This document shows positions 56,255 through 64,000 of a stretch of 64,000 bases of DNA, one piece after another. The notes beneath the pieces were generated by a model. The model made no database searches and had not been told where the DNA came from. It saw nothing but the letters and a program-made list of their open reading frames with translations. The stretch is from NCBI RefSeq assembly GCF_001182785.1, contig NZ_CP012099.1, forward strand, positions 928,501 to 992,500, given 5' to 3'. Every line of letters begins with the position of its first letter. The first letter of the stretch is position 1. The position numbers were made by a program, and so were the translations under genes. This DNA is from Bacillus thuringiensis (GTDB lineage Bacteria > Bacillota > Bacilli > Bacillales > Bacillaceae_G).

Positions 56255-57108
56255 TGTATTTTTTGATAAATTTGTTCACTAGGATTAAATTGGGTATAAT
56301 GCGGCATTATATTTGAAAAACGAAGAGTTTCTTTATTTCCTAAACATAGAAATCCATTGTGACTTAAGCTTTCATAAAATAGTTGCTGCACTTGATTTTG
56401 AAGTTTACTTGTAAAGTAAATTAAAACGTTACGACAAAGTATAATATGAAACTCGTTAAAAGATTGATCGGTTACTAAATTATGCTGTGCAAAAATAATG
56501 TTTTGTAACAGTGATGGATTAAAATAAGCGAAACGATTATCTGTTGAATAATAGTTAGAAAATGCTTGTGTACCGCCAGCTTGTAAATAGTTTTTCGTAT
56601 AAGTTTGCATTTTATTTAACGGGAGGATAGCTTGTTTTGCTTTTTCTAACACATTTGTATTCATATCTGTTGCGTAAATAACCGACTTTTCACTTAATCC
56701 TTCTTCGTGAAGTAAGATGGACATCGATAATACTTCTTCACCAGTTGCGCATCCAGCATGCCAAATTCTAATTTCAGGTTGCTTTTTCAATTCAGGAATA
56801 ACATGCTCTCTTAGCGCTTTAAAAAAGGCAGGGTTACGGAACATCTCAGTTACATTAATCGAGAAATCATTTAATAACTGTTCTAAAACCCCTTCCTCGT
56901 GAATTACTTTTTCAATTAATTTTGAAATGGTTGGGATATTAGAGAACTGCATTCGATTACAAATCCTTCTATAAATAGATGTGCGAGCATATTGGCGAAA
57001 ATCAAATCCTGATAGTTTAAATACCGCTTCCAATAGTAATTCAATTTCTAAGTTCGTGCGCTCATCCGTATCTACTGATGGATCAAAATTATAATACTTA
57101 TTTTCCAC
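56251..57108 (-). CDS. rsbM: RsbM, CheR-type methyltransferase modulating RsbK
   Basis: 285 residues. CheR N-terminal helical domain (LLEAVFKLSGFDFRQYARTS; SIYRRICNRMQF) and SAM-binding methyltransferase domain from ~100 (IRIWHAGCATGEEVLSMSIL, IYATDMNTNVLEKA, FHIILCRNVLIYF). Encoded back to back with the hybrid kinase (16 bases apart, same strand). In B. cereus RsbM methylates RsbK and damps sigma-B. The stop codon lies in the bcr1 TTTAT end. Confidence 0.92.
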   Translation of the reverse strand: MENKYYNFDPSVDTDERTNLEIELLLEAVFKLSGFDFRQYARTSIYRRICNRMQFSNIPTISKLIEKVIHEEGVLEQLLNDFSINVTEMFRNPAFFKALREHVIPELKKQPEIRIWHAGCATGEEVLSMSILLHEEGLSEKSVIYATDMNTNVLEKAKQAILPLNKMQTYTKNYLQAGGTQAFSNYYSTDNRFAYFNPSLLQNIIFAQHNLVTDQSFNEFHIILCRNVLIYFTSKLQNQVQQLFYESLSHNGFLCLGNKETLRFSNIMPHYTQFNPSEQIYQKIQ

Positions 57109-57124
57109 TCCAACTAAACCTCAC

Positions 57125-59815
57125 TTATTTTATTAACCATACACTCATTACCGAATAGAGTTGATGTAGGTTTAATGGTTTACTTATATAATCTGAAGCG
57201 CCAGCAGATAAACATTTTTCCTTATCATTTGGCATTGCTTTAGCAGTTAATGCGATAATAGGTATTTCATGTAACCCTAAGTTCATTCGGATATTTTCCA
57301 TCGTTTCATAACCGTCCATATTAGGCATCATAATATCCATTAAAATAAGGTCAATATTTGTATTGCTTTTTAGTATTTCTAAACACTCTATGCCGTTTTG
57401 GGCAGTAATAATGTTGGCGTTTTGTTTTTTTAATGCATTTTGTAACGCAAATATATTTCGATGATCATCATCGACAATTAAAATTGTTTTCTCTTGGAAG
57501 ACGTTATTTGTTTCGGTAGTAACGATAGTTTCTTCAACAACTTCAGCAGGAATAACATCTTCTATCGTTGCTGCGACTTCTAAATTGGAGAACTGTATAT
57601 CATGTAATCCATTTGGAAGGTTAGGAATATATACCGTGAAAGTACTACCTTCTCCTACATTACTCTCTAACGTAATCCAACCACCTAACAATCTAGCAAA
57701 CTCTTTACAAATAGATAAACCTAATCCTGTACCACCATACTTTCGAATCGTTGCTCCATCTGCCTGTTGAAAGGCTTCGAAAATAAGTTGATGCTGTTCT
57801 TTAGCGATACCAATACCAGTATCTTTTACTGAAATTGTAATCCAATCTTTACTTATAGACTGCATATCATGACTTAAATTGGTTGTTTCTATTGAATCGA
57901 AATGTAAAGAAACGGATCCTTTTTCCGTGAATTTAAATGCATTGGATAATAAGTTTTTAATAATTTGCTCAATCCTTTTTGCATCTGTATAAAACAGATC
58001 AGGAATCATATCACTGTCTTCAATAGTAAATTCGACATTTTTTTGTGCAGCTATATGTAAAAAATTTTGATGCATATTGGCTGCCATGTCACTTATGTTC
58101 GTTGCTTCAAAAATGATGTCTAGTTTGCCTGCTTCTACTTTAGATAAATCTAGTATGTCATTAATTAAAGTAAGTAAGTCTTTCCCTGATGAATGAATGA
58201 CAGTTGCTAGTTGAATTTCATCATCCGATAAATGATTATCATGATTTTCTCTTAACATTTCAGATAATAGTAAAATACTATTTAACGGTGTGCGTAATTC
58301 ATGTGACATATTTGCTAGGAACTCAGATTTGTATTTTGAGCTGCGTAACAACTCGCTTGCTTTTTCTTCTAATTCTGATTTGGTAATTTGTAAGTCAGCT
58401 GTCTTTTGTTCAGCTTCTTCAGTTCTAGACTCTAATTGTTCATTCGTTGTTCGTAATTCTTCAGCTTGCATTTGTAGTTCTTCAGCTTGCGTTTGTAATT
58501 CTTCTGATTGAACTTGTAACTCTTCTGTCATTGCTTGTGATTCATGTAAAAGAGTTTGAATTCGCATACGTCCTATAATGCTATGGATTGTTAAACCTAG
58601 ATTATCAATAGTTTGTTGAATTAAATCTTGATGTAAGTCTGAAATCTCAGTTACACTTACTAACTCTATTACTGCGATCACTTCATCCTCAAATAAGATA
58701 GGGATGACTAGTAGATTTTTAGGACGTATTTCTAATACTCCGCTAGTGACATAACGAAACTCTTCGGGTATGTCTCTGAGAATAAAACTTTTCTTTTCTA
58801 AGGCAGACTGTCCAATGAAACCTTCACCCATTTTAATGGATTGTTTTCCAATATCAGCACCTTGATCGGCGAAAGAAGCTTTTTTCACATAGTAGACAGT
58901 TTCTTCATATTCTTCACGTAGATAAAATGCACCGCAAGAAGTTTGCGTTTTTTGTATAATTCCACTAAGAATTTTTTTACCTAACATCTCAATAGAAGAT
59001 ACACCTTGATACATTAAAATTAATTCTGCGAGCTCAGTTTGTAACCACTCTCTTTTCGATATTTCGTCTAGTAGGTGGTTCGTTGTATGAGCAAGATCTT
59101 TTATTTCATCATGTGTATTTACATGAATTCTTTCCGTAATTTTTTCTTTAGAAGAAATGGATTTAATAGCTTGAATTACATTTTTAATCGTTTTTGTAAT
59201 GGAATTCGAAATATAGAGTGAAACGATAATGGAAATAAAAGAAAGTAAGAACAATAAACTGTATAACCAAATCTCTAATTTATTATTTTCAATATCTAAT
59301 TGTGCAGCTCTTTTTTTCGTTAGTTGCTCCTCAGTGCTCCGGAAGTTAGTTAGCTGCGACTGTAATGACTGAATTTGAGTCGTGTCAATTGTTTGTACAT
59401 TATTACTATTATTATTTGTAATGAGTGGGTGAATTTCTTTATTAATCCAACTATTAATGTTTTCGTTAATCTGTTTTAATTTTTCTTGCTGAGAGGGGTT
59501 ATCTTCTAATAAAGAAAAAAGATCTTGATAATGTTTTTCGTAATCCTTTTCCGCAGAGTTAAGGGATTGCACGTAATTAGGGTTATTAGAAATGATAAAC
59601 CCTTTCGCTTTATTTTCAATTGTTAGTAACTCTTTCTCCACTTGATTCGTTAAATTGAGAACTTTAAAATCGTGATCAATAATAAAATTACGAGATTTTT
59701 GTAAGTTGGAAATCTCATTGTTTAACATAATGAAAGAAACAAGTAAGAACAAAATGATAACTAAATAACCAGCCATAATTTTGTAACGAATACTAAATTT
59801 TGCTTTCGAGTTCAT
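57125..59815 (-). CDS. rsbK: RsbK, multi-sensor hybrid histidine kinase of the sigma-B pathway
   Basis: 896 residues: TM1 (~12-30), CHASE3-like extracellular domain (~35-180), TM2 (~183-203), HAMP (~205-255), GAF (~275-415), a coiled stretch with repeated EELQxQxEELQxQAEEL heptads (~425-480), HisKA with His in ANMSHELRTPLNSI (~505), HATPase (IIKNLLSNAFKFTEKG, DTGIGIAKEQ, GTGLGLSICKEF) and a C-terminal receiver (~770-890) with Asp in LILMDIMMPNMDGYE. It phosphorylates RsbY. CheR-type methylation by RsbM resembles chemoreceptor control. Confidence 0.95.
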   Translation of the reverse strand: MNSKAKFSIRYKIMAGYLVIILFLLVSFIMLNNEISNLQKSRNFIIDHDFKVLNLTNQVEKELLTIENKAKGFIISNNPNYVQSLNSAEKDYEKHYQDLFSLLEDNPSQQEKLKQINENINSWINKEIHPLITNNNSNNVQTIDTTQIQSLQSQLTNFRSTEEQLTKKRAAQLDIENNKLEIWLYSLLFLLSFISIIVSLYISNSITKTIKNVIQAIKSISSKEKITERIHVNTHDEIKDLAHTTNHLLDEISKREWLQTELAELILMYQGVSSIEMLGKKILSGIIQKTQTSCGAFYLREEYEETVYYVKKASFADQGADIGKQSIKMGEGFIGQSALEKKSFILRDIPEEFRYVTSGVLEIRPKNLLVIPILFEDEVIAVIELVSVTEISDLHQDLIQQTIDNLGLTIHSIIGRMRIQTLLHESQAMTEELQVQSEELQTQAEELQMQAEELRTTNEQLESRTEEAEQKTADLQITKSELEEKASELLRSSKYKSEFLANMSHELRTPLNSILLLSEMLRENHDNHLSDDEIQLATVIHSSGKDLLTLINDILDLSKVEAGKLDIIFEATNISDMAANMHQNFLHIAAQKNVEFTIEDSDMIPDLFYTDAKRIEQIIKNLLSNAFKFTEKGSVSLHFDSIETTNLSHDMQSISKDWITISVKDTGIGIAKEQHQLIFEAFQQADGATIRKYGGTGLGLSICKEFARLLGGWITLESNVGEGSTFTVYIPNLPNGLHDIQFSNLEVAATIEDVIPAEVVEETIVTTETNNVFQEKTILIVDDDHRNIFALQNALKKQNANIITAQNGIECLEILKSNTNIDLILMDIMMPNMDGYETMENIRMNLGLHEIPIIALTAKAMPNDKEKCLSAGASDYISKPLNLHQLYSVMSVWLIK

Positions 59816-59907
59816 TAAAAATTCCTACCTTCAAGGTTATTAAAACTTTTCTATTTTAAAGAATGAAAAACGTAATATATATTATATCAGTTTTCATAAG
59901 GCCAAAC

Positions 59908-59945
59908 TAGAAATCCCCCTATTATATTAGGGGGTTCTTTTTTAA
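59908..59945. terminator. Terminator hairpin between rsbK and the HPr-like gene
   Basis: AATCCCCCTA(TTATAT)TAGGGGGTT with T-rich flank on the plus strand; it lies downstream of the HPr-like gene on the minus strand. Confidence 0.65.
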
Positions 59946-60019
59946 TAGAGGAAATCATTTTGAAATATAAAAACATATATGAAAGGTAGTAAACGAGGGA
60001 ATAGAGGGTAACAAACATT

Positions 60020-60271
60020 CTAAGAAGGGAAGAGTGTTCTTAAAGCTCTTTTTGCATCTATTCCTTCAAAAATAAATAATATAAGATCTTTCTTTTTTAC
60101 AGTAAGGAAAAAGGATACTAGAGTGCTTAAATTTTTGATTGATGTCATTGTTCCATGTTTACTTATAAACAAATTAGCTTGAAATGTTGTCATTAAAGCA
60201 TAAAAATGATGAATCTGAGTTATTGTAGGTGTTTCATTATAAGAAATAGTAGTAGAGTGAATGGCGTTCAT
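60020..60271 (-). CDS. HPr-like protein lacking both phosphorylation sites (sigma-B regulon)
   Basis: 83 residues from the ATG at 60271 (GGAAAGGAA upstream). HPr fold is recognisable in FQANLFISKHGTMTSIKNLS, then LVSFFLTVKKKDLILFIFEG and DAKRALRTLF. At the position of catalytic His15 it has Thr (TPTITQIHHF) and Ser46 is replaced by Asn (SIKNLS), so it cannot act as a PTS carrier or Crh-type cofactor in the usual way. A perfect sigma-B promoter lies upstream. Probably a stress-regulated structural relative of HPr. Confidence 0.72.
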   Translation of the reverse strand: MNAIHSTTISYNETPTITQIHHFYALMTTFQANLFISKHGTMTSIKNLSTLVSFFLTVKKKDLILFIFEGIDAKRALRTLFPS

Positions 60272-60312
60272 CGTAATATTCCTTTCCATATAGTAAGCAT
60301 AACAATATAAAC

Positions 60313-60337
60313 ATACCCGTTTTAAAAAATGTTAAAC
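60313..60337 (-). promoter_or_regulatory. Sigma-B promoter of the HPr-like gene
   Basis: Minus strand: GTTTAA (60337-60332), 13 bases, GGGTAT (60318-60313), an exact consensus. Confidence 0.8.
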
Positions 60338-60373
60338 ATATAAATAAGAAAAAATATAAGTATAGTTTTTTAC

Positions 60374-60398
60374 GTTTAGAAAAGGTTAGGAAGGGTAT
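60374..60398 (+). promoter_or_regulatory. Sigma-B promoter of the small-protein operon
   Basis: GTTTAG (60374-60379), 13 bases, GGGTAT (60393-60398). It is divergent from the promoter at 60313, only 36 bp away. Confidence 0.75.
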
Positions 60399-60507
60399 AC
60401 ATATACTACAAAGAGATTGATTGAAGATGAATTGTAAGATGTCTATGTTTAGTAGATTAGTCTATCAAAATATACTTTCACTTTAAATAAAAAGGAGCCT
60501 GGTATAC

Positions 60508-60648
60508 ATGAATGAAATGATGATTGATATTACATTTGATTTAATTTACTTGTTAAGTAGTTCACTTGTAGTGCTTTTACTATTCGCTTTCTTCGTAAAT
60601 GGTTATGTTAATAAGAAGATTAGTGTATACAGAAATGAAGAAAAATAA
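60508..60648 (+). CDS. 46-residue single-span protein (sigma-B regulon)
   Basis: ATG at 60508 with AAAGGAG upstream. Acidic N-terminus (MNEMMIDITFDLI), one membrane helix (LLSSSLVVLLLFAFFVNGYV) and a basic tail (NKKISVYRNEEK). It lies between a sigma-B promoter and the glycine-zipper gene 36 bases downstream. No family recognised. Confidence 0.6.
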   Translation: MNEMMIDITFDLIYLLSSSLVVLLLFAFFVNGYVNKKISVYRNEEK

Positions 60649-60684
60649 AGATATATTACATAAAACTTTAGGAGGTTAATAGTT

Positions 60685-61215
60685 ATGAATTTAGATAGAA
60701 AAATAGTAGGTGTTTTTAGAACAATTGATGATGCGGCACTCGTTATTAATGAATTAAATGATAAAGGATACTCAGCAGATAACATTTCAGCTATTGCGAA
60801 AGATCAAAAGGAAATTGAACACCTTGAAGAAAAATCGGGTGAAAAAGTAAATCATGAAACTGCACATAAAGCGGATATCTTTTCAACGACAGGGCTTGTA
60901 GCAGGAGGTGTAGCAGGCGGACTCGGTGGTTTATTAACAGGTCTTGGTATACTTGCCGTTTCTGGAATGGGTCCAATCGTAGCAGCAGGACCAATCGCAG
61001 CAGCTATTGGAGGAGCCGGTATTGGCGGAGGAGCTGGAAGTTTAATAGGAGCATTTATAGGGTTAGGAATTCCAGAAGAACATGCTAAAAAGTATGAAGA
61101 ATATATTTACGATGGCAATATATTAATTTTAGTAGATGCAAAATTAGATGATAAGTTAGAAATCTATAAAATATTTGATAAGCATCATGCTTATAACTCT
61201 GATTTCTTTAAATAA
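60685..61215 (+). CDS. General stress protein with glycine-zipper membrane core
   Basis: 176 residues. N-terminal YflT-like domain (IVGVFRTIDDAALVINELND; KGYSADNISAIAKDQKEIE), a Gly/Ala-rich hydrophobic centre (~70-135: GLVAGGVAGGLGGLLTGLGI; GGAGIGGGAGSLIGAFIGLG) and a charged C-terminus (IPEEHAKKYEEYIYDGNILI). This matches general stress/low-temperature-induced proteins. Ribosome site AGGAGG. Sigma-B controlled through the promoter at 60374. Confidence 0.85.
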   Translation: MNLDRKIVGVFRTIDDAALVINELNDKGYSADNISAIAKDQKEIEHLEEKSGEKVNHETAHKADIFSTTGLVAGGVAGGLGGLLTGLGILAVSGMGPIVAAGPIAAAIGGAGIGGGAGSLIGAFIGLGIPEEHAKKYEEYIYDGNILILVDAKLDDKLEIYKIFDKHHAYNSDFFK

Positions 61216-61286
61216 AATGATGAAAAGTGTAAACAAAGTGAATATCGTTTTTTGATCTTACAACTTTGGCGCGGCCGAGGAGTCGT

Positions 61287-61568
61287 ATGACTATAAGAGA
61301 GGAAGGGCTTATAGTAAAAGATCAAGTTCTATCATGTTATTTAAAAGGGAAGAGGTGCCTTTTCGTGATTGTAAAAATATTAAAGGATAGCAGTAATAGT
61401 TTCCTTTGTACAGTTCAAAATAAAAATGGAGACCAGTATGTGAAAAAATGGTTTAGTAAATATGAAAATAACAAAGAATTAGGGCGACCAACTTTTAAAG
61501 AAGTAGAAAAGGATTGGAAAGAAAATAGAGAATCGTTTATGTATCCCGATATTAAAGCGCTTTATTAA
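61287..61568 (+). CDS. 93-residue hypothetical
   Basis: ATG at 61287 with GAGGAGT upstream; an earlier in-frame TTG at 61266 overlaps a GC-rich segment and is less likely. Basic protein with a predicted beta half (CLFVIVKILKDSSNSFLCTV) and a charged C-terminal half (KKWFSKYENNKELGRPTF). No family recognised; it follows the stress gene by 71 bases. Confidence 0.6.
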   Translation: MTIREEGLIVKDQVLSCYLKGKRCLFVIVKILKDSSNSFLCTVQNKNGDQYVKKWFSKYENNKELGRPTFKEVEKDWKENRESFMYPDIKALY

Positions 61569-61710
61569 AATTAAACATAATGCGCGCTTTATTATTACAA
61601 AACTGTCACATTCCTGTAAGGTAATTCAATGGATTAGATACTTTTTCCATGTCATAATAAAGTCATAAGAAAGCTTATCAAAAATACAACTTATTAGGAG
61701 AGTGTCAGTC

Positions 61711-62022
61711 ATGATTGTAACAACAACTTCTGGAATTCAAGGTAAAGAGATTATTGAGTATATCGATATTGTAAATGGTGAAGCTATTATGGGTGCAAAC
61801 ATTGTCCGTGATTTATTCGCTTCAGTTCGTGATGTTGTCGGTGGCCGTGCTGGTGCTTATGAAAGTAAGCTAAAAGACGCTCGTGATATTGCGATGGACG
61901 AAATGAAAGAACTTGCAAAACAAAAAGGTGCGAACGCTATCGTTGGTATTGACGTAGATTACGAGGTTGTACGTGATGGAATGTTAATGGTTGCTGTAAG
62001 TGGTACAGCTGTACGTATATAA
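61711..62022 (+). CDS. YbjQ/UPF0145-family protein
   Basis: 103 residues: [20 protein letters not shown] and [20 protein letters not shown] at the N-terminus, [20 protein letters not shown] and [10 protein letters not shown] later. This is the YbjQ (DUF74) family, described as heavy-metal-binding and forming pentamers. AGGAGAG site upstream, terminator downstream. Confidence 0.92.
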   Translation: MIVTTTSGIQGKEIIEYIDIVNGEAIMGANIVRDLFASVRDVVGGRAGAYESKLKDARDIAMDEMKELAKQKGANAIVGIDVDYEVVRDGMLMVAVSGTAVRI

Positions 62023-62035
62023 GTAAATAAAAAAC

Positions 62036-62078
62036 AGGCTCACCCCTTGAAGTTCATGCTTTGAGGGGGTTTTTTGTT
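62036..62078 (+). terminator. Terminator of the YbjQ gene
   Basis: ACCCCTTGAAG and CTTTGAGGGGG-like stem followed by TTTTTTG. Confidence 0.75.
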
Positions 62079-62165
62079 TTTAAGTTGTAGAAGTAAACTC
62101 CAGTTGCAAGGGCGAAATGAAAAGAAACAGTGATGCTACATATATGTAATGTGAGTGCAAACTTT

Positions 62166-62345
62166 ATGATAAATAATAAAGTTGTTATTTGAGATAATGG
62201 AAGAATTAGTGGTATAAATAACTTTATAGATAATAATCAAAATAGAGAAGACAGAATGTTCATGGATGGAATGGTTAAGGGGATTTTTCAATCTGTAATA
62301 AAAAACGGAGGTACCGAGAACGTTTTACAGATGTCTGTTACATAA
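62166..62345 (+). pseudogene. Short interrupted ORF, possibly phage-like
   Basis: ATG at 62166, TGA at codon 9, then open for 50 codons (DNGRISGINNFIDNNQNRED; MDGMVKGIFQSVIKNGGTEN) to TAA at 62343. The single stop suggests a disabled ~59-residue gene. Product not recognised. Confidence 0.3.
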
Positions 62346-62371
62346 AATTTATAATGGATTGGGGGCAATTT

Positions 62372-62518
62372 ATGTTTTGGTTAGGGGGCTTTTTAGGATA
62401 CATTGTAGGTTCTATTACTACATGTGCGCTGCTTTACTTTGGGTATAGAGCCGAGAAGAACAAAAAAGCGGATATGCGAAAGAAAGAGGAGAGAAAAATC
62501 AATAAAAAAGGTGTATAG
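62372..62518 (+). CDS. 48-residue small membrane protein (DUF3789-like)
   Basis: ATG at 62372 with TTGGGGGCAA upstream. MFWLGGFLGYIVGSITTCAL is a single membrane span with Gly spacing, followed by a Lys/Arg/Glu-rich tail (EKNKKADMRKKEERKI). The N-terminus resembles DUF3789 small proteins of phage or mobile origin. Confidence 0.5.
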   Translation: MFWLGGFLGYIVGSITTCALLYFGYRAEKNKKADMRKKEERKINKKGV

Positions 62519-62576
62519 AATGTGGAAATGGTGAAAGGTAAGGTGATAACGTTAATAAAAAAATAAATAGATGAAA

Positions 62577-62617
62577 GGACATTACATATTTTATATGATT
62601 CATATGCAATGTCCTCG
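62577..62617. terminator. Hairpin
   Basis: AGGACATT(A/G)CATAT and its complement around a short AT-rich loop; it may terminate either neighbouring gene. Confidence 0.55.
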
Positions 62618-62646
62618 CTTATTCTACAATCGTGTCTGTTTCTCGA

Positions 62647-62951
62647 TTATGAATAATTGTTTCCTACCTTGCTATAAATTTCATAAGCAAAAAATCCAAA
62701 TAAATAGCCTATTCCGGATCCTAAACTAACTGAAAGTAGTAAAGAATCAGGAGAAAATATGCCGACAATAATACCGATCAAACACCCTAAAAGCATTCCC
62801 ATGGGCATTAAACTGTCTAATAAAATTTGAGCGTTTTTTGATTTTTTCTTACTTAAGTTACCGTTGTTATATTTATGTTTTAGCCTTCCAATCACATATA
62901 TTACAATTCCCCAGGCTATTAAAACAGGGCAATTGCTGTAATGAACCACAT
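62647..62951 (-). CDS. Membrane protein with probable N-terminal frameshift
   Basis: The main frame gives 100 residues from a GTG at 62949, with two or three membrane helices (LIAWGIVIYVIGRLKHKY; LMPMGMLLGCLIGIIVGIFS; LLLSVSLGSGIGYLFGFFAY). The ribosome site AAAGGAGC better fits the ATG at 62951, whose frame reads MWFITAIALF and then stops. Adding one T to the TTTT run joins MWFITAIALF to LIAWGIVIYV, a normal membrane anchor. So this is either a frameshifted gene or a sequence error. Function unknown. Confidence 0.6.
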
Positions 62952-63008
62952 GTTAGAAGCTCCTTTCATTTTTTAATTAAATTATACCATATATTAACAT
63001 TTTTCGAT

Positions 63009-64000
63009 TTAAGCGGAGATAAGATCTTTTGCTTCTACTTTCTTTTTGTTTATGACTAAAGTTAATAGGAGTAAAATTAAGCTTAAAAGTGCCATTATAA
63101 TAAAAACTTGCGTATAACTATCAAAATAGTCACGAGCGATCCCAGCTAGGACAGGAATGAATCCGCTCATAATATATCCTCCTGATTGCATCATAGCAGT
63201 CCATGCACTCGCATCTTCTGAAGTTTTTGTTTCATATAGTGGCAGCATGAGAGCGAGTGGAAATACGCCGCCGAGCCCGATCCCTAGTAAAATAGAAGGG
63301 ATCCATGGTGTAGTTAGTGGGTAAATCATAAGCGATAAACCTACGAATACAAAGCACATACTCCCTAATAACCAAAGTGCTCTGTTTTTATAAATATCCG
63401 CTAATGTTGGAATTAAAAAGCTACATATCATTTGGATCACAGTAAAAACAGTTATAAGAGTACCCGCTTGCTCACTACTCACACCCATACTTTGATTTGC
63501 TGGTGCAAGCCAAGTTGTAATAGAGTAAAATATTCCTGATTGTAGCCCGAAAAAGATTGTAAATAACCATGCTTTTCTATTTCTTAAAGGCAAGCTATTA
63601 TTCTTTTTATCTTGTTTAATCGTATTTTTCTTTCGTTTCATAACGGGATACCAAAATATAATAGCGATAATAGTAAGTACACCCCAAAAAGCGAGTGCCA
63701 TATTCCAAGATCCTTTTAATACATGTTGTAAAGGGATCGTTAACCCTGCACTTAAAGAAGCGCCAGTTCCCATACCTACTGAATATATGCCGATCATTAA
63801 GCCAATTTTCGTAGGGAATTTTTCTTTAATAAATCCTGATAGTAATGGACCTGCAAGTGCAATTCCAATACCGATAAATAAAGAGCTCGCGAATAATGTG
63901 GAAATGGAAAAGGTAAAAGCTCTCATACATGTTGCCAAGCCGATTAAAATAAGACAAGTCATAATTGATTTTTCTGCCCCGTATGTTTTAATTACCTTCC
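63009..64000 (-). CDS. MFS transporter, CynX/NimT family (5' end outside window)
   Basis: At least 330 residues; the frame stays open to the window edge, so the ATG at 63962 is internal. Ten or so membrane helices are visible. Signatures of the CynX/NimT (cyanate/nitroimidazole) group: GIGIALAGPLLSGFIKEKFP, TKIGLMIGIYSVGMGTGASL and GIGLGGVFPLALMLPLYETK, with TSEDASAWTAMMQSGGYIMS. Substrate not readable. Stop at 63009 with no clear terminator. Confidence 0.88.
   Translation of the reverse strand, partial: KVIKTYGAEKSIMTCLILIGLATCMRAFTFSISTLFASSLFIGIGIALAGPLLSGFIKEKFPTKIGLMIGIYSVGMGTGASLSAGLTIPLQHVLKGSWNMALAFWGVLTIIAIIFWYPVMKRKKNTIKQDKKNNSLPLRNRKAWLFTIFFGLQSGIFYSITTWLAPANQSMGVSSEQAGTLITVFTVIQMICSFLIPTLADIYKNRALWLLGSMCFVFVGLSLMIYPLTTPWIPSILLGIGLGGVFPLALMLPLYETKTSEDASAWTAMMQSGGYIMSGFIPVLAGIARDYFDSYTQVFIIMALLSLILLLLTLVINKKKVEAKDLISA

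Noticed and set aside
1..64000. CRISPR arrays, prophage modules, tRNA or rRNA genes
   Set aside because: No regularly spaced repeats, structural phage genes or cloverleaf sequences were seen; the repeats present are dispersed hairpin families.

Overview
The window is low-GC, Gram-positive chromosomal DNA that I assign to the Bacillus cereus group. Three things support this: a complete sigma-B locus of the cereus type (rsbV-rsbW-sigB-orf4, then rsbY, rsbM, rsbK), several copies of the bcr1 repeat typical of that group, and a PlcRa/PapRa-type quorum-sensing pair. No rRNA, tRNA, CRISPR array or intact insertion sequence was seen.

Layout. 0-8 kb: TrmB-type regulator (cut by the window edge), TauE exporter, EamA transporter, and a TetR-controlled oxidoreductase operon (OYE flavoenzyme, cysteine hydrolase, two NAD(P)-binding proteins). 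8-12.4 kb: TetR plus DHA2 efflux pump, small membrane proteins, a YjcZ cassette and a broken GNAT gene. 12.7-17.4 kb: a Bce-type peptide-antibiotic module (permease and ATPase divergent from response regulator and kinase). 17.8-25.6 kb: secreted hydrolase, lipoproteins, a likely sporulation gene, CGNR and HPP proteins, and MarR-PssA-AtpI-like. 26-29 kb: MFS plus ArsR, an IS3 scrap and VanZ. 29.3-36.8 kb: the dihydroxyacetone regulon (DhaS, DhaQ, fused DhaKL), AzoR/Rrf2, and two decayed copies of the dhaKL 3' end. 37-41.2 kb: two peptide quorum-sensing systems (PlcRa with PapRa; Rap with Phr). 41.4-45.4 kb: an SLH-transglutaminase surface protein, a coiled-coil protein and PadR-DUF2812. 45.8-50.9 kb: ECF sigma with anti-sigma, a hydrolase, a fourth YjcZ cassette and a spore-type hypothetical. 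51-62 kb: the sigma-B regulon and its signalling genes, with five readable sigma-B promoters. 62-64 kb: small proteins and a CynX-type MFS carrier cut by the edge.

Short repeats fill the gaps between genes: bcr1 (flanked by TTTAT), a hairpin family containing AAGACACC..GGTGCCTT, a second hairpin family ending in TTTGTAGTTTATAAA, and four YjcZ cassettes sharing an upstream box and a sigma-K-like -10 element. Several genes are in decay: GNAT, a SnoaL-like fragment, two dhaL tails, a Rap protein that seems to have lost its start codon, and a frameshifted membrane protein.
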